Source: Caldilineaceae bacterium (GTDB taxonomy: Bacteria; Chloroflexota; Anaerolineae; Caldilineales; Caldilineaceae). Taken from it: 64,000 bases of DNA. Positions within the stretch are counted from its first letter, which is position 1. Each line of letters starts with the position of its first letter. The stretch spans positions 1 to 64,000 of the forward strand of contig JAHBVH010000001.1 in NCBI GenBank assembly GCA_019637645.1. The letters run 5' to 3'. A model generated the notes under the pieces. It worked only from the letters and a program-made list of their open reading frames with translations, searched no databases and was not told the DNA's origin. A program made the position numbers and the translations under genes. Shown here one piece after another: positions 18,866-28,369 of the stretch.

Positions 18866-19813
18866 CTAACGCGGCACGGCTACCCCGGCGGCAATGCGCC
18901 GAATGACGGCGTCGGCGTCGAGCCCCTCAATCTCGGCCTCTGGCCGTAAAATAACTCGATGGCGATAGGTTGGGGCAAGTACATACTTCACGTCATCCGG
19001 CGTGACATAGCTGCGTCCTTGGAGTGCGGCATAGGTTTTGGCCGCCAAGAGCAAGGTGATGCTGGCACGTGGACTGCCGCCGAGCATGAGATCAGGACTG
19101 CGTCGGCTGGCGTTGGCGAGTTGGGTAATATAGTGCAGGATGCCCTCTTCTACTGTAATAGCGCGGATCTCCTGGCGTAAGGTTGGCAACTCATCGGGAT
19201 GAAGCACTGGCTGTAATGGCAATATCTCCAACTGGTGGGCATCAAAGCCATGATGGTAGCGCCGTAAGACCTCGGTTTCTACGGCTTCGGGTGGATAATC
19301 TACCAAGACCTTGAACATAAAGCGATCAAGTTGTGCCTCGGGAAGTGGATAGGTCCCTTCATATTCCACGGGATTTTGGGTCGCCAATACCATAAAGGGA
19401 TCACCTAAGAGATGCCGTTCCCCCTCAATCGTAACCTGGTGTTCTTCCATAGCCTCGAGTAGTGCAGACTGAGTTTTGGCGGGCGCGCGGTTGATCTCAT
19501 CAGCGAGGACAATCTGGGCAAAGATCGGACCTTGTTTCAGGTAAAAGGTGCCTTGGTTTAGATTAAAGACCTGAGTGCCAACCACATCGCTGGGCATCAG
19601 ATCTGCCGTAAATTGAATCCGATTAAACTTGGCCTGAATCAGCCGTGCCAGGGTCTTGGCCATCAGGGTTTTGGCGGTGCCAGGTACCCCTTCGAGGAGA
19701 ACATGGCCGCCAGCAAAAAAAGCAATCGCGATCTGTTCAAAGACGGTTTCTTGGCCGACAATAACCTTGGCCACTTCGGTTTGCATGGCTTGAAATCGTT
19801 CTGCAAGCGACAA
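18866..19813 (-). CDS. MoxR-family AAA+ ATPase
   Basis: A 315-residue AAA+ chaperone of the MoxR/RavA branch. Walker A is [19 protein letters not shown], Walker B is [21 protein letters not shown], sensor 1 is [24 protein letters not shown], and the lid contains [20 protein letters not shown]. MoxR proteins are thought to help assemble metal enzymes or envelope proteins together with von Willebrand-type partners. It is the last gene of a four-gene run with DUF4350 and DUF4129 membrane proteins, the usual setting. The usual DUF58 gene is missing downstream. Translation starts at TTG with AGGAGG five bases before. Confidence 0.93.
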   Translation of the reverse strand: MSLAERFQAMQTEVAKVIVGQETVFEQIAIAFFAGGHVLLEGVPGTAKTLMAKTLARLIQAKFNRIQFTADLMPSDVVGTQVFNLNQGTFYLKQGPIFAQIVLADEINRAPAKTQSALLEAMEEHQVTIEGERHLLGDPFMVLATQNPVEYEGTYPLPEAQLDRFMFKVLVDYPPEAVETEVLRRYHHGFDAHQLEILPLQPVLHPDELPTLRQEIRAITVEEGILHYITQLANASRRSPDLMLGGSPRASITLLLAAKTYAALQGRSYVTPDDVKYVLAPTYRHRVILRPEAEIEGLDADAVIRRIAAGVAVPR

Positions 19814-19843
19814 GTTCGCCTCCTATAAATTTGCTATGAATGC

Positions 19844-21034
19844 TTACCCCACGGTTTTGCGTTGATATCGTGCCAAAAAATCATCCAGTTGGCTGACCGT
19901 TTGGGTTAGCTCCTGGTCGCTGATCTGGCTGGTGAGCCTGTTCAACAGGGTTGCCAGCTGTTGGATCTTTTCCGCCGATAAGGTTGGATCAGCCTGTCCC
20001 ACTTGGCGGATAAAGGCGGCATCGTCTACCGCTGGGCTAAGGGCTAATACCCGGCCTAAAGTCCGTTTGAACCGCCGTTGGTGATGTTCGGCCACAAAGG
20101 CGCGCTGTTGTCCACGCCGCATTAAGTTCGCCATAGCGATGACATATTCGGCGGCTTCGCGGCGGCGGTTGTTTTCGGGCAGAATCAACGGCGGCCCCAA
20201 CCGGCGGCCTTGGAGCATGATAAAGAGAAGCGTGACACCCAGGCTAAAGAGCACTGCCCAGCCGAGGGTTGTCCTATAAAGCCAATCCTGCAGCGAACGA
20301 ATGGGTTTAGCCGTTTCCCCAGTAGGACCAAAGAGATGATAGGTATCAATCACAACCCGCCCACCGGCTGGCACTTGGCGGAGAAAAGCCGGCACTAAGG
20401 TAGCTTGGGCTGGATCGCGCAGCTGGGCGTTGATCAAGCTATGGTGCAGACTTGTATGCCAAACCAATCCTTTGTCTAGGGGTTGAAGGGCCAAGGTGAC
20501 TGCCCCATCTGGCGTGGTCAAGACGGGAATGGCGGTGTCGATTGCCGCTAGATCGAGAGCTTGATATTCGTTACTAACGCGGATGGGTGTATTGAGATCC
20601 GGCAGCAGTGGCTGACGCTGTTCTACATCGGCCAGTAACGTTGTCACGGCCTGGTGGCCCAGCGGGAAAAGGGTTGTCAACGCTTCTTCTGCAGAGGTAA
20701 GCCCAATGAGTACCAAGGTTCCCCCTGCGCGCACCCATGCCTCGAGCCGCTCGACATCAACTGTGGTATAGGTCGCTTGATTGGGAAAGACAAAAAGGAC
20801 GGCACTCTCATCGGGAATGACAAAGCTGGGCCCATCATTACGTTCCACCTGATAGTCCATGGCTTCTAACCAAAGCCAGAGGGCCCGCAGCCCTGTGGGG
20901 GCCGCCGAAGTGGGATCGAAGGGGCGGGCCGCGCTCGGCTCTCCCTGGAGCAGGGTGAAAGCGACCAAGACGGCCAAGAGCGCTAAGCCCAACCACAGTT
21001 GCACGCGCCCTGCTGTTGTGCTGCCCTGGACCAT
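19844..21034 (-). CDS. DUF4350-domain membrane protein
   Basis: A 396-residue protein with a membrane helix at about residues 12-30 and a second near 265-283. The region between them is the DUF4350 domain: FDPTSAAPTGLRALWLWLEAMDYQVERNDGP at its start, and a strand-rich core with ALFVFPNQATYTTVDVERLEAWVRAGGTLVLIG. The C-terminal 110 residues are cytoplasmic and helical, with a run of Arg and Gln (RRREAAEYVIAMANLMRRGQQ). Function is unknown; the domain regularly occurs beside MoxR ATPases. Its ATG directly follows the stop of the DUF4129 gene with no gap. Confidence 0.88.
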   Translation of the reverse strand: MVQGSTTAGRVQLWLGLALLAVLVAFTLLQGEPSAARPFDPTSAAPTGLRALWLWLEAMDYQVERNDGPSFVIPDESAVLFVFPNQATYTTVDVERLEAWVRAGGTLVLIGLTSAEEALTTLFPLGHQAVTTLLADVEQRQPLLPDLNTPIRVSNEYQALDLAAIDTAIPVLTTPDGAVTLALQPLDKGLVWHTSLHHSLINAQLRDPAQATLVPAFLRQVPAGGRVVIDTYHLFGPTGETAKPIRSLQDWLYRTTLGWAVLFSLGVTLLFIMLQGRRLGPPLILPENNRRREAAEYVIAMANLMRRGQQRAFVAEHHQRRFKRTLGRVLALSPAVDDAAFIRQVGQADPTLSAEKIQQLATLLNRLTSQISDQELTQTVSQLDDFLARYQRKTVG

Positions 21035-22021
21035 CTATTTCACCTCTTCCAACTTTTCCAACTTTTCAACGGCATCGACATAGCCATCAAAAGAAGCGCG
21101 ATCGGGTTCATGCACGCCATACCAAACATCGTCGAAAGTCGCGATCACGGGTTGTAACTGTTGGTACAACTGGGGTTGGGCACGCACCGCCGTAAGCACT
21201 TCGCGATTGGTATCGCTGCTGTGATACGTAATCACATGGCGTTCATGGAGTGCCAGCAGTGCGGAAAGATAGAGTTGGCGGACGGCTTCGCGATAGCTGC
21301 CCGCATCGGCTAGACGGTGGGCTGCGGTACGCGCTTCGGCGGCGCTTTGGGGCGCGCCGGAAGCATCCCCAGGCTGACGGGCATGCCCATCGCTGACAAA
21401 GGTCCCCAACAAGCTTTGGAGCCAGTAACTCAGTAACCAAACCAAAAGCACGGCGGCAATCCCGATGAGCGCCCAGCCCAGCCAGAGCAAGAAAGGCGGT
21501 AGCCGAGCGGCACCACTATCGGCGCTACTTTCATTGGTGGGTAGCCAAGAACGCAGCCAACGCCAGAATCGCTGCCAGAGAGAATCATTTTCGACAAACT
21601 CTGATCGCTGAAAAATACTCTCGAGTAAGGCTAAGCGAATGGCTGTCTCATCCTGTGTAGCGGCGGCCAAGGATTGGGTAAGGGCGGCGAGGCGTATCTG
21701 TGCGGTTTGGGGGCTGATGGCACCTTCGGCTGGATCACCGAGAAGCGGCTGTATGGTCAGCACGTCGCCAGCGGGAAGGGTAACGTGCTGAATGGCTGCG
21801 ATCTCGCGCTGGACCGCTGCCACGGCTGTTTCGGTGTCATTTTCGGCCAGACGTGCCTGCCACGCGGCGAGCTTGGTTTGGTACGCCGCCAAAGGCAGTC
21901 CATCTGCATTCATTTGGGCCAGGAGCAACCGTGGTGACATGCTGCCCAGGAGCCATAAACCCAACAGGCAAAGCAGCCAACGGCGCGACCACCAGTGTTT
22001 ACAGGGGAGGCTGTGCCGCAC
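21035..22021 (-). CDS. DUF4129-domain membrane protein
   Basis: A 328-residue protein: an N-terminal signal or anchor (LLCLLGLWLLGSMSPRLLLA), an outside helical region to residue 150, one central membrane helix (FLLWLGWALIGIAAVLLVWLLSYWL), and the C-terminal DUF4129 domain (SYREAVRQLYLSALLALHERHVITYHSSDTNREVL...FDDVWYGVHEPDRASFDGY). Family function is unknown. GTG start; its first 23 bases overlap the end of the upstream membrane gene, so translation is coupled. Confidence 0.88.
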   Translation of the reverse strand: MRHSLPCKHWWSRRWLLCLLGLWLLGSMSPRLLLAQMNADGLPLAAYQTKLAAWQARLAENDTETAVAAVQREIAAIQHVTLPAGDVLTIQPLLGDPAEGAISPQTAQIRLAALTQSLAAATQDETAIRLALLESIFQRSEFVENDSLWQRFWRWLRSWLPTNESSADSGAARLPPFLLWLGWALIGIAAVLLVWLLSYWLQSLLGTFVSDGHARQPGDASGAPQSAAEARTAAHRLADAGSYREAVRQLYLSALLALHERHVITYHSSDTNREVLTAVRAQPQLYQQLQPVIATFDDVWYGVHEPDRASFDGYVDAVEKLEKLEEVK

Positions 22022-23039
22022 GCGCGACCTCGGCTTCCAGTTGTTGTACGCGGAGTTCTAGATCATAGCCTTGATTGCGCATGCGGAGATCGTAATAGAG
22101 AACCGTATAGGCGGCAACGGCAAGGGGTTGCCACAACACGGGTAGCAAGGCACCTAGAAGACCAAAGATCGCTACACTGGCAAAAGTGTAGCTATCCAGT
22201 AGCATACTCGACGCGGCCATGGATAGGGTCAGTATGGCGATGTAGATAACACTATAGAAGAGATACAATAGGACAACATAACCCAGTGTACGGCGGACTT
22301 GGCCTTTGGTCAACTTCCAGCTTTCGCTGAGGGCTTCCAGCGGCCCCAAGGATTGCTCAAGCAGCGCCGGCAGCGCAACCGCCCAACGCGCGGCTAAATA
22401 GGCAAAGGGAGCTAGGATCAAGAAGAAGGCACCGATATAGAGACAGAGGATGCCCACGAGCATGCCGATAAAGCCTGCTGTACCAGGCTCACTCCCCTGC
22501 GCTGCATTTTCAAAGGCGACAAAGCCACTAGCCACGATGATCAGAAAGAAAAAGAGAATAAAGAAAATGACCATCACCACAATTGCCACCCCAAAATAAG
22601 CGGCATACATGGCAAAGGTCATGCCCACCCAGGCCCAAAAGCGTCGCAGCCCCAAGCGAATACTAGCCCCAATCCCTAATTCACGCTGTTGCAGGACGGC
22701 CAACGCTTGGCCTGTGAGCGCTAACGTGGCAATGCCGGTCGCGGCCATGCTCAGCGGCATGAGGAGATAGCTTAACGCCAGGAGGGGATTATCATTCTGG
22801 ATGTCGGTAAACACCTCACGGTTGGCTAAGATCTCGGGATCTTGCATGGCCTGCATAAAAACAGCGGCATAGCTTGTCATGGTTTGGCCGGAGATAATAC
22901 CAGACAAAAGCCCCAACGGCACCAGAAAGATCGCCGCGGTCAGGATGAGCTTGCCAAAGCGTGCCCGATAGAGCCGAACCGACCAATCGAGTAGATCACC
23001 GATGGTGCGTGAATTGGCGCGAAAAAAGGGGGATTGCAT
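21999..23039 (-). CDS. Multi-pass membrane protein of the MoxR operon
   Basis: About 346 residues with six or seven membrane helices. The soluble start SRTIGDLLDWSVRLYRARFGKLILTAAIFLVPL resembles proteins annotated as glycerophosphoryl diester phosphodiesterase membrane-domain or YciC-like, where a short amphipathic segment precedes the first helix. Later LGPLEALSESWKLTKGQVRRTLGYVVLLYL is typical of the same group. No catalytic residues can be identified. I place the start at ATG 23039, since AAGGAG lies five bases before it; the GTG at 23045 lies inside that site. It is the first gene of the four-gene MoxR run. Confidence 0.8.
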   Translation of the reverse strand: MQSPFFRANSRTIGDLLDWSVRLYRARFGKLILTAAIFLVPLGLLSGIISGQTMTSYAAVFMQAMQDPEILANREVFTDIQNDNPLLALSYLLMPLSMAATGIATLALTGQALAVLQQRELGIGASIRLGLRRFWAWVGMTFAMYAAYFGVAIVVMVIFFILFFFLIIVASGFVAFENAAQGSEPGTAGFIGMLVGILCLYIGAFFLILAPFAYLAARWAVALPALLEQSLGPLEALSESWKLTKGQVRRTLGYVVLLYLFYSVIYIAILTLSMAASSMLLDSYTFASVAIFGLLGALLPVLWQPLAVAAYTVLYYDLRMRNQGYDLELRVQQLEAEVARAAQPPL

Positions 23040-23109
23040 AGGCACTCCTTACCGATAGAATTGTTCCCCATCGAATTGTTCCCTATTGAATTGGTGGGTA
23101 ACATCAAGA

Positions 23110-24216
23110 TCAGGTCAACGTTTGCTGCATCACTGTTGCCGCGCGCAATGCGGCGCGGTCGATGGTGACATGGGCAAAGCGTGACCAACTGAAATAACCA
23201 TTGTCAAGTGCCAGCGGTTCGGTCAGAATATCTTCCTTGACTTTGAGAAAGAAACTGAGTTCGCTGGGGTGATCAATCCCAGGCAGCGCGGCAAAGAGCG
23301 CCGTGCGCAGCGTTCCCAAACTCGCGCTGGCTTGCGAGCCGATCATCAGGGTTTTGCCATGGGCTTGGGCTAGGTCTAGCATCCGGCGCGACTCGGTGTA
23401 GCCTGTGCGGGCCGTTTTGATATTCAAGATATCAAAGGTATCCATCGCCAACTCACGCTGAAGATCGCGCAGGCTAAAGCAGCTATCATCGGCAATCACT
23501 GGCAGCGCTTGTTGTTGGCGCAGGGCCACCCGTTCGCGGATCAGTTCGACGGGTAGTGGTTCCTCGCAGTAGAGCAGCCCAATTTCGCGCAGCTGGGCCA
23601 ACTTGGTTGCCGCTTCCGCAGCCTCCAAACATTCATTGGCGTCGGCATAGAGCGCCATCGCACCCTTGAACATCGCTTGCAGATCATGGATACGCGCCAG
23701 ATCCTCGGCCCAATCACGCCCAACCTTGACCTTGAGCACCCGCACCCCTTGGGCAAAGACCCGCTCGGCTTCAGCCAGCACTGTATCTCGATCGCCAATG
23801 CCTAGAATGTAACTCACCTGGAGCGGCTGGTCTTGTGCCCCCAGATGTTCGGCCAGTGTGAGACCACGGCTCTGGGCCATTGCTTCATGAATAGCCATAT
23901 CTAGCGCGCCTTTGGCGGTTTGGTTGTTCTTGATCTCCTCCAACCGCGCCGTGACGCGGTCGACGGGTTGCTGGAGGAGCCGCGGCCCAAGCTCATGTTC
24001 AATAATGCTGAGAATGCTATAGACCGTTTCGCCATAAATAGTGGGGCGCGGCGGCGCTTCGGCAATGCCTAGGCTGCCGTCGCTGAGTTCTACCTCGACC
24101 GCCACATGGCGAACTTCATCCAATGCACTGCTTTTGCCCCAGCGGAGCGCCCCGTGCATTGGTAGGCGAAAGACAGTGGTGGTAATGCGCTTGATCGTGT
24201 TTTGGCGTGTAGTCAT
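23110..24216 (-). CDS. Enolase-superfamily dipeptide epimerase (L-Ala-D/L-Glu epimerase-like)
   Basis: About 368 residues of the muconate-lactonizing subgroup. The catalytic Lys pair is in RVLKVKVGRDW. Metal ligands are in YADANECL, LLYCEEPLP and VIADDSCFS, and the second general base in DILNIKTARTGYTESRRMLDLA. This layout fits dipeptide epimerases that recycle murein peptides, and it could also be an N-succinylamino-acid racemase-type enzyme; the pocket cannot be read by eye. I chose ATG 24216 because it overlaps the upstream ATPase stop as ATGA; the three-codon extension is unsupported. Confidence 0.82.
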   Translation of the reverse strand: MTTRQNTIKRITTTVFRLPMHGALRWGKSSALDEVRHVAVEVELSDGSLGIAEAPPRPTIYGETVYSILSIIEHELGPRLLQQPVDRVTARLEEIKNNQTAKGALDMAIHEAMAQSRGLTLAEHLGAQDQPLQVSYILGIGDRDTVLAEAERVFAQGVRVLKVKVGRDWAEDLARIHDLQAMFKGAMALYADANECLEAAEAATKLAQLREIGLLYCEEPLPVELIRERVALRQQQALPVIADDSCFSLRDLQRELAMDTFDILNIKTARTGYTESRRMLDLAQAHGKTLMIGSQASASLGTLRTALFAALPGIDHPSELSFFLKVKEDILTEPLALDNGYFSWSRFAHVTIDRAALRAATVMQQTLT

Positions 24217-25049
24217 GATGCCCAATCAAGAATCTGTTGGGCCACCGCGTCCGGGGCAACCTGGGTTGTATCAAGGTGGAGGGTGCGGCTGGAGGCATGT
24301 TGCTGGAGATAGCGAATCGCCGCTTGTGGATCATAGCTGCGACGCTCTTCCACAACGATCTGGAGCTTGCCCCGCAGCTCATCAACCGCGACCGTGCCCG
24401 TGCCAACCGGGGGCGCGGCTAGCTGCAACAGGGCCTGGACTTCGGCTGGGCTAAAGAGTGAATCGGCATCGGCCACGCCAATGGCGGCTAAGCTATCGCG
24501 CGGGCCTGTCGTACCGATTGTGCCCGTGCTGCTGATCCGATCAAAACGGTCACTGCGGCCGAGGAGGCGCTGAACGCGCACCCAATCGGGGGCGTCCAAG
24601 ACAATAAAGCGTGCGTTGGGCAGCGTCTGCGCGGCATGGGCCACTTCGGCTTCTCCACGCAGGCCATCAAAGAAGAGCCAATTGGGATAAACCGTTGGGT
24701 CGATGAGCAACTGGCTGAGCGCGTGGCTCATACCCCCGGCGAAGAGTTGATGATAGCGCCGGGTATAGGCAAAGCGCGCCCGCCTGTCGGTGACGGGCTG
24801 GATGGGTTCGCCATCGATCGCTTGTAAATAGCCAATAATTAACCGATCGGTCAGATCGCGCCGGTCTGGGAGGAGGGAAAGAGGCCGCTGTTGTTGGAGG
24901 TATGCCAGGGTGGTGCTCTTGCCGACCCCGGTGACGCCAACCAGAATGAACAAGGGCAAACTCGGCATCGGTTGCCAGCCAGTGGGGATTGGCTCGCCAT
25001 AAGCGAGACCCGATCCTACCGGTGTAAAAGGTTGAGCAAGCTGCTCCAT
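24213..25049 (-). CDS. P-loop ATPase/kinase-like protein
   Basis: A 278-residue protein with a Walker A motif FILVGVTGVGKSTTLAYL at residue 32. Downstream are a possible acidic Walker B (NWLFFDGLRGEAEVA) and a loop FIVLDAPDWVRVQRLLGR, as in small nucleoside or sugar kinases and adenylylsulfate-kinase-like proteins. I cannot name a substrate. It overlaps the epimerase gene as ATGA, which suggests that they share a pathway. Its ATG follows GGAG. It is divergent from the membrane protein gene at 25408. Confidence 0.75.
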   Translation of the reverse strand: MEQLAQPFTPVGSGLAYGEPIPTGWQPMPSLPLFILVGVTGVGKSTTLAYLQQQRPLSLLPDRRDLTDRLIIGYLQAIDGEPIQPVTDRRARFAYTRRYHQLFAGGMSHALSQLLIDPTVYPNWLFFDGLRGEAEVAHAAQTLPNARFIVLDAPDWVRVQRLLGRSDRFDRISSTGTIGTTGPRDSLAAIGVADADSLFSPAEVQALLQLAAPPVGTGTVAVDELRGKLQIVVEERRSYDPQAAIRYLQQHASSRTLHLDTTQVAPDAVAQQILDWAS

Positions 25050-25407
25050 CGCTCCGCTGACTCCGTTCTACGTTGTTGTCCGAACACTGCCGTGCGAGGG
25101 TATCTAAAGGGCTGCCTTGCTTGGTGCACTAGGGTGCTGGCGTTCGGTCATCCATGGTTGTAAACTGTGCGTCATTATACCTGATGCGCAATAAATTAAC
25201 CAATGAAACTGCGGCAAGGGAGGTGGCTAGTCCGCAATCCGCAATGGCTAATTTTTGGGGCTAATTTCTGATGATTCATGGGGGGCATCAAGCCGTTCAA
25301 TGGTTGCTGGCTGTGAGTGAGGGGGCTTATACACGAACGTCAAGTGCTAAAAAGCCAAGGTTGGTCAGGATCTATGGTAGAATGAGAATGATTTATTGCA
25401 AGAGTCG
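25050..25407. other. Divergent intergenic region
   Basis: About 358 bases between the P-loop ATPase gene and the membrane protein gene. I see no gene and no promoter with both boxes well matched. It presumably carries promoters for both directions. Confidence 0.35.
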
Positions 25408-26316
25408 GTGAACAATAATTTTTTTTCTAGCGTGGCGGCGGCTGTCTATCGGGCTGGCCTCTATCGCCGTTGGGACGCTGGACAGCAGGGGTTGTTTGTT
25501 GCATTTATGCAGGATTATCTCGAATTACTTCAACGCTTCTTTGAAGGATGGGGCGTAGATCCGCTACCCTCCTTGCCCCGTTTGCTGGAAGCCATGGATC
25601 CTGTGGCTTGGACATTAGTTGGCCTCCTCGCGTTGGCGGTCATTGTTGGGGTCTACTTTACTTTCAGCACCCGGCGCGCTTTTTTACATGCCGATGAAGT
25701 GGAATCAACACCGGAAATCTTGCTCGCCCGGTTGAAGCAAGATCCGGCGCGGCTCTCCCCGGTGGCTATTGTGAGCCGCATTGGTGCCGAAGCAACGTTG
25801 GAGTTGCTCGACTATGGGGATCAGATTCAAATGAAGGAGTGGCGCTATCGCTGGGGGAGCATTCGCGAGGAGCTCCTCGTGCAATTGAGCCAACAAAACG
25901 CCTTTGGGCCGATTTATGCATTGGCGCGTTACTATCGGAGCGCTGATCGACAGGAGCCTGATACGTTACGGATTCGGCGTACAGTCCTTGTCCATAAATT
26001 AGGCGTCTTGCGTCATTTGGAGCCGGGGCCAGACGGGAAAGCGGCCCAATTACGCGTGCGCTGTCACCCTGCCGAGGTGGAGGGGAATCTCGGTTTTGAT
26101 GGTGAGGTGCTTTGGCTGTTGCCCGATGAACCTGCTCCCACCCCAGAAGGGCCGATTGTGGAGATGGATCCCATTCACTTTCATACGGTAAATGATGCTG
26201 AAGTGATCTTACATATTCGGCGGACCCCTACTGTCGGTGGGGGCTTCCACCTCCAACTGCAAAAACGACGTACGATGTGGGTGATTGTCAACGAGACGAT
26301 CGAATGGGTCAGTTAG
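25408..26316 (+). CDS. Single-pass membrane protein of unknown function
   Basis: About 302 residues. An N-terminal 65-residue segment precedes one membrane helix (DPVAWTLVGLLALAVIVGVYFTF), followed by a 210-residue soluble, presumably cytoplasmic part. The latter has a helical first half (EILLARLKQDPARLSPVAIVSRIGAEATLELLDYGDQIQMKEWRYRWGS) and a beta-rich second half ending in QKRRTMWVIVNETIEWVS. I recognise no family. The frame opens at a TTG (25396), but GTG 25408 is as likely; neither has a clear ribosome site. It precedes the sensor and FtsK genes on the same strand and may form an operon with them. Confidence 0.72.
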   Translation: MNNNFFSSVAAAVYRAGLYRRWDAGQQGLFVAFMQDYLELLQRFFEGWGVDPLPSLPRLLEAMDPVAWTLVGLLALAVIVGVYFTFSTRRAFLHADEVESTPEILLARLKQDPARLSPVAIVSRIGAEATLELLDYGDQIQMKEWRYRWGSIREELLVQLSQQNAFGPIYALARYYRSADRQEPDTLRIRRTVLVHKLGVLRHLEPGPDGKAAQLRVRCHPAEVEGNLGFDGEVLWLLPDEPAPTPEGPIVEMDPIHFHTVNDAEVILHIRRTPTVGGGFHLQLQKRRTMWVIVNETIEWVS

Positions 26317-26380
26317 CCGTTTGGCTGGGCGTGTCAAGCGTAACACGCTAGTTTTACCAGAATGAAGGTTATCTACGGAG

Positions 26381-28369
26381 ATGGATTCCCTGTTTACACT
26401 GACAAACCTGTTAACCTTTAGCAATGTTGCCGTTTCTTCGATAGTGGTCATTTTGGCCTTCTCGTTGATGGCCTATACGTTTACCTATAATTTTCTGAGT
26501 TCGGTGGCACGCCGTTTTGCGCTCTTGTTGGCCTGTGTCATGGTTGTCTATGCCAGTGATGTCGCGATTCACCGCGTGGTGACTGCCCAATCAGCTGAGC
26601 GCTGGCTGCGTTTTCAATGGTTGGGCGTTGCTCTCCTGCCCGCGGCGTACTATCTTTTTTCGCTCACTGTGCTAGAAACGACCAATTATCGGTTACGGCG
26701 GCGGCAGTGGGTAGCCATATTAATCACTGGTATTGGGCTGATCAGCGCTTTCATGGCGTTGTTTGGTCGGCAATTGGTGGATGGCGTGCGTTTTACCCCG
26801 CCCATTAGCTATCTGGAAGCTGGACCTTATTTTGAGCTCTTTATTGTCTACTTTATTATTACGGCGTTGTTGGCCCTGCGGAACATCTGGAAGGCCCGTT
26901 CGCGTTGTTTGACCGAACGCACCCGCCAACGCATGACGTATCTGCTCTTGGGCTTTGTGGCACCAGGGGTGGGCGTCTTCCCCTATTTGGTGGCGCTAAG
27001 CCGCGTGATGGTTGCTTCGCGCGTCAGTCTGCCGCTCTTATTGCTCTCGTTGGTGGGCAATATTGCGGTCGCCGTCTTGCTCGTATTGATGAGCTATACT
27101 ATTGTCTATTTTGGCGTCTTGACCCCCGATCGCGTAGTGCGCTATCGCCTGATTCGCTTTTTTATGCGTGGGCCCATTGTCGCCATTATGGTGATTTTGG
27201 CGGTCCAAACCCTGCCGACCGTCGAGCGGATTTTGGGATTACCGCGCGATATTGTGCTCTTTAGTGTAATCACGGGTGTGATTATCTTGAGTCAACTCTT
27301 CCTCAGTGTAACCAAAACCTGGGTGGATTGGTTGGTCTATCGCGAGGATCGCGAGGAGGTGGCTTGGTTGCGGGAACTGGATCGGCGTTTGCTGACTTCC
27401 AGTGATCTGCGCGAGTTTTTGGAGAATAATCTCATCGCGCTCTGCGAACTCTTACGCGTGCCCGCGGGCTTTGTGGCCGCGGTGGTCGGGCCTGATCTGA
27501 TTCTAGAAGCGACCGTTGGTCCTGCCGACAGCCGCGCCCAAATTGTCAATGTCAAGGATTGGAATGATGCGTTGAATCGAGCCTTAAAACAAGAAGGGAC
27601 TGTGCGCCCGGTGTCCCATGCTGGCTTTTGGATCTGGCCCTTGCTCGAAATCAATAGCAATGATGAAGAAAAACGCCGTGTGATCGGCATCTTGGGGGTC
27701 AAGGCGCGTACCGAAACGCCCTTACTCGCTCAAGACGAAACCGCTGTGCTGCGTAAGATGTTGGCCCGTGTGACCAGTGCCTTGACCGACCGCAAATTGC
27801 AACAGGGGGTCTTTGTCTCTTTGCGGCGCATTATTCCGGATATTGATCGTATCCAACAGTGGCGGAGCTTGGCCCCCTATAGCGCCTTGGAAAGCGATAC
27901 CACACCGGCTGAGACGTTGCTTGATCCCAGCCCGATCCACAGTCAAGAGTTTGAAACGTGGGTCAAGGAAGCGCTGAGCCACTACTGGGGTGGACCCAAG
28001 TTGACCTTGAGTCCACTTGTTCGTCTACGTGTAGTCACAGATACATTGGGACAATCAGATGGTGATCCTACCAAAGCCTTGCGTTTGGTCTTGGGGGTTG
28101 CCATTGAAAAATTGCGTCCTGACGGCAAGCCAAATCTGAGCGCTCCAGAGTGGCTACTCTACAATATTTTGGAGATGCGCTTTATTGAGGGGCGCAAAGT
28201 GCGGGAAATTGCCGACCGGCTAGCGATGAGCGAGAGCGATCTCTACCGGAAGCAGCGGGTGGCAATCGGTCAAGTCGCACGCGTCTTGACCGAGATGGAG
28301 CAAGAAAATGGTGAACTGGATGTGCGTCCGATCCAGCCAGTTCGTGGGAAGGAGCCTGTAGTTTTATGA
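26381..28369 (+). CDS. Multi-pass membrane sensor with GAF-like and sigma-region-4-like domains
   Basis: A 662-residue protein. Residues 10-310 contain about eight membrane helices in a layout like the N-terminal 7TM sensor of histidine kinases, yet no kinase domain follows. Residues about 335-470 resemble a GAF domain (LLTSSDLREFLENNLIALCELLRVPAGFVAAVVGPD...). Residues 530-650 carry a module with NPLL-type helices (LTLSPLVRLRVVTDTL) and a helix-turn-helix reading ILEMRFIEGRKVREIADRLAMSESDLYRKQRVAIGQV, like sigma-70 region 4. I infer a membrane-bound transcription regulator. Its stop overlaps the FtsK start as ATGA. Confidence 0.78.
   Translation: MDSLFTLTNLLTFSNVAVSSIVVILAFSLMAYTFTYNFLSSVARRFALLLACVMVVYASDVAIHRVVTAQSAERWLRFQWLGVALLPAAYYLFSLTVLETTNYRLRRRQWVAILITGIGLISAFMALFGRQLVDGVRFTPPISYLEAGPYFELFIVYFIITALLALRNIWKARSRCLTERTRQRMTYLLLGFVAPGVGVFPYLVALSRVMVASRVSLPLLLLSLVGNIAVAVLLVLMSYTIVYFGVLTPDRVVRYRLIRFFMRGPIVAIMVILAVQTLPTVERILGLPRDIVLFSVITGVIILSQLFLSVTKTWVDWLVYREDREEVAWLRELDRRLLTSSDLREFLENNLIALCELLRVPAGFVAAVVGPDLILEATVGPADSRAQIVNVKDWNDALNRALKQEGTVRPVSHAGFWIWPLLEINSNDEEKRRVIGILGVKARTETPLLAQDETAVLRKMLARVTSALTDRKLQQGVFVSLRRIIPDIDRIQQWRSLAPYSALESDTTPAETLLDPSPIHSQEFETWVKEALSHYWGGPKLTLSPLVRLRVVTDTLGQSDGDPTKALRLVLGVAIEKLRPDGKPNLSAPEWLLYNILEMRFIEGRKVREIADRLAMSESDLYRKQRVAIGQVARVLTEMEQENGELDVRPIQPVRGKEPVVL

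Noticed and set aside
18866..23039. MoxR operon as a phage defence system
   Set aside because: No nuclease, methylase or other effector is linked; the gene set is the common housekeeping-type MoxR cluster.
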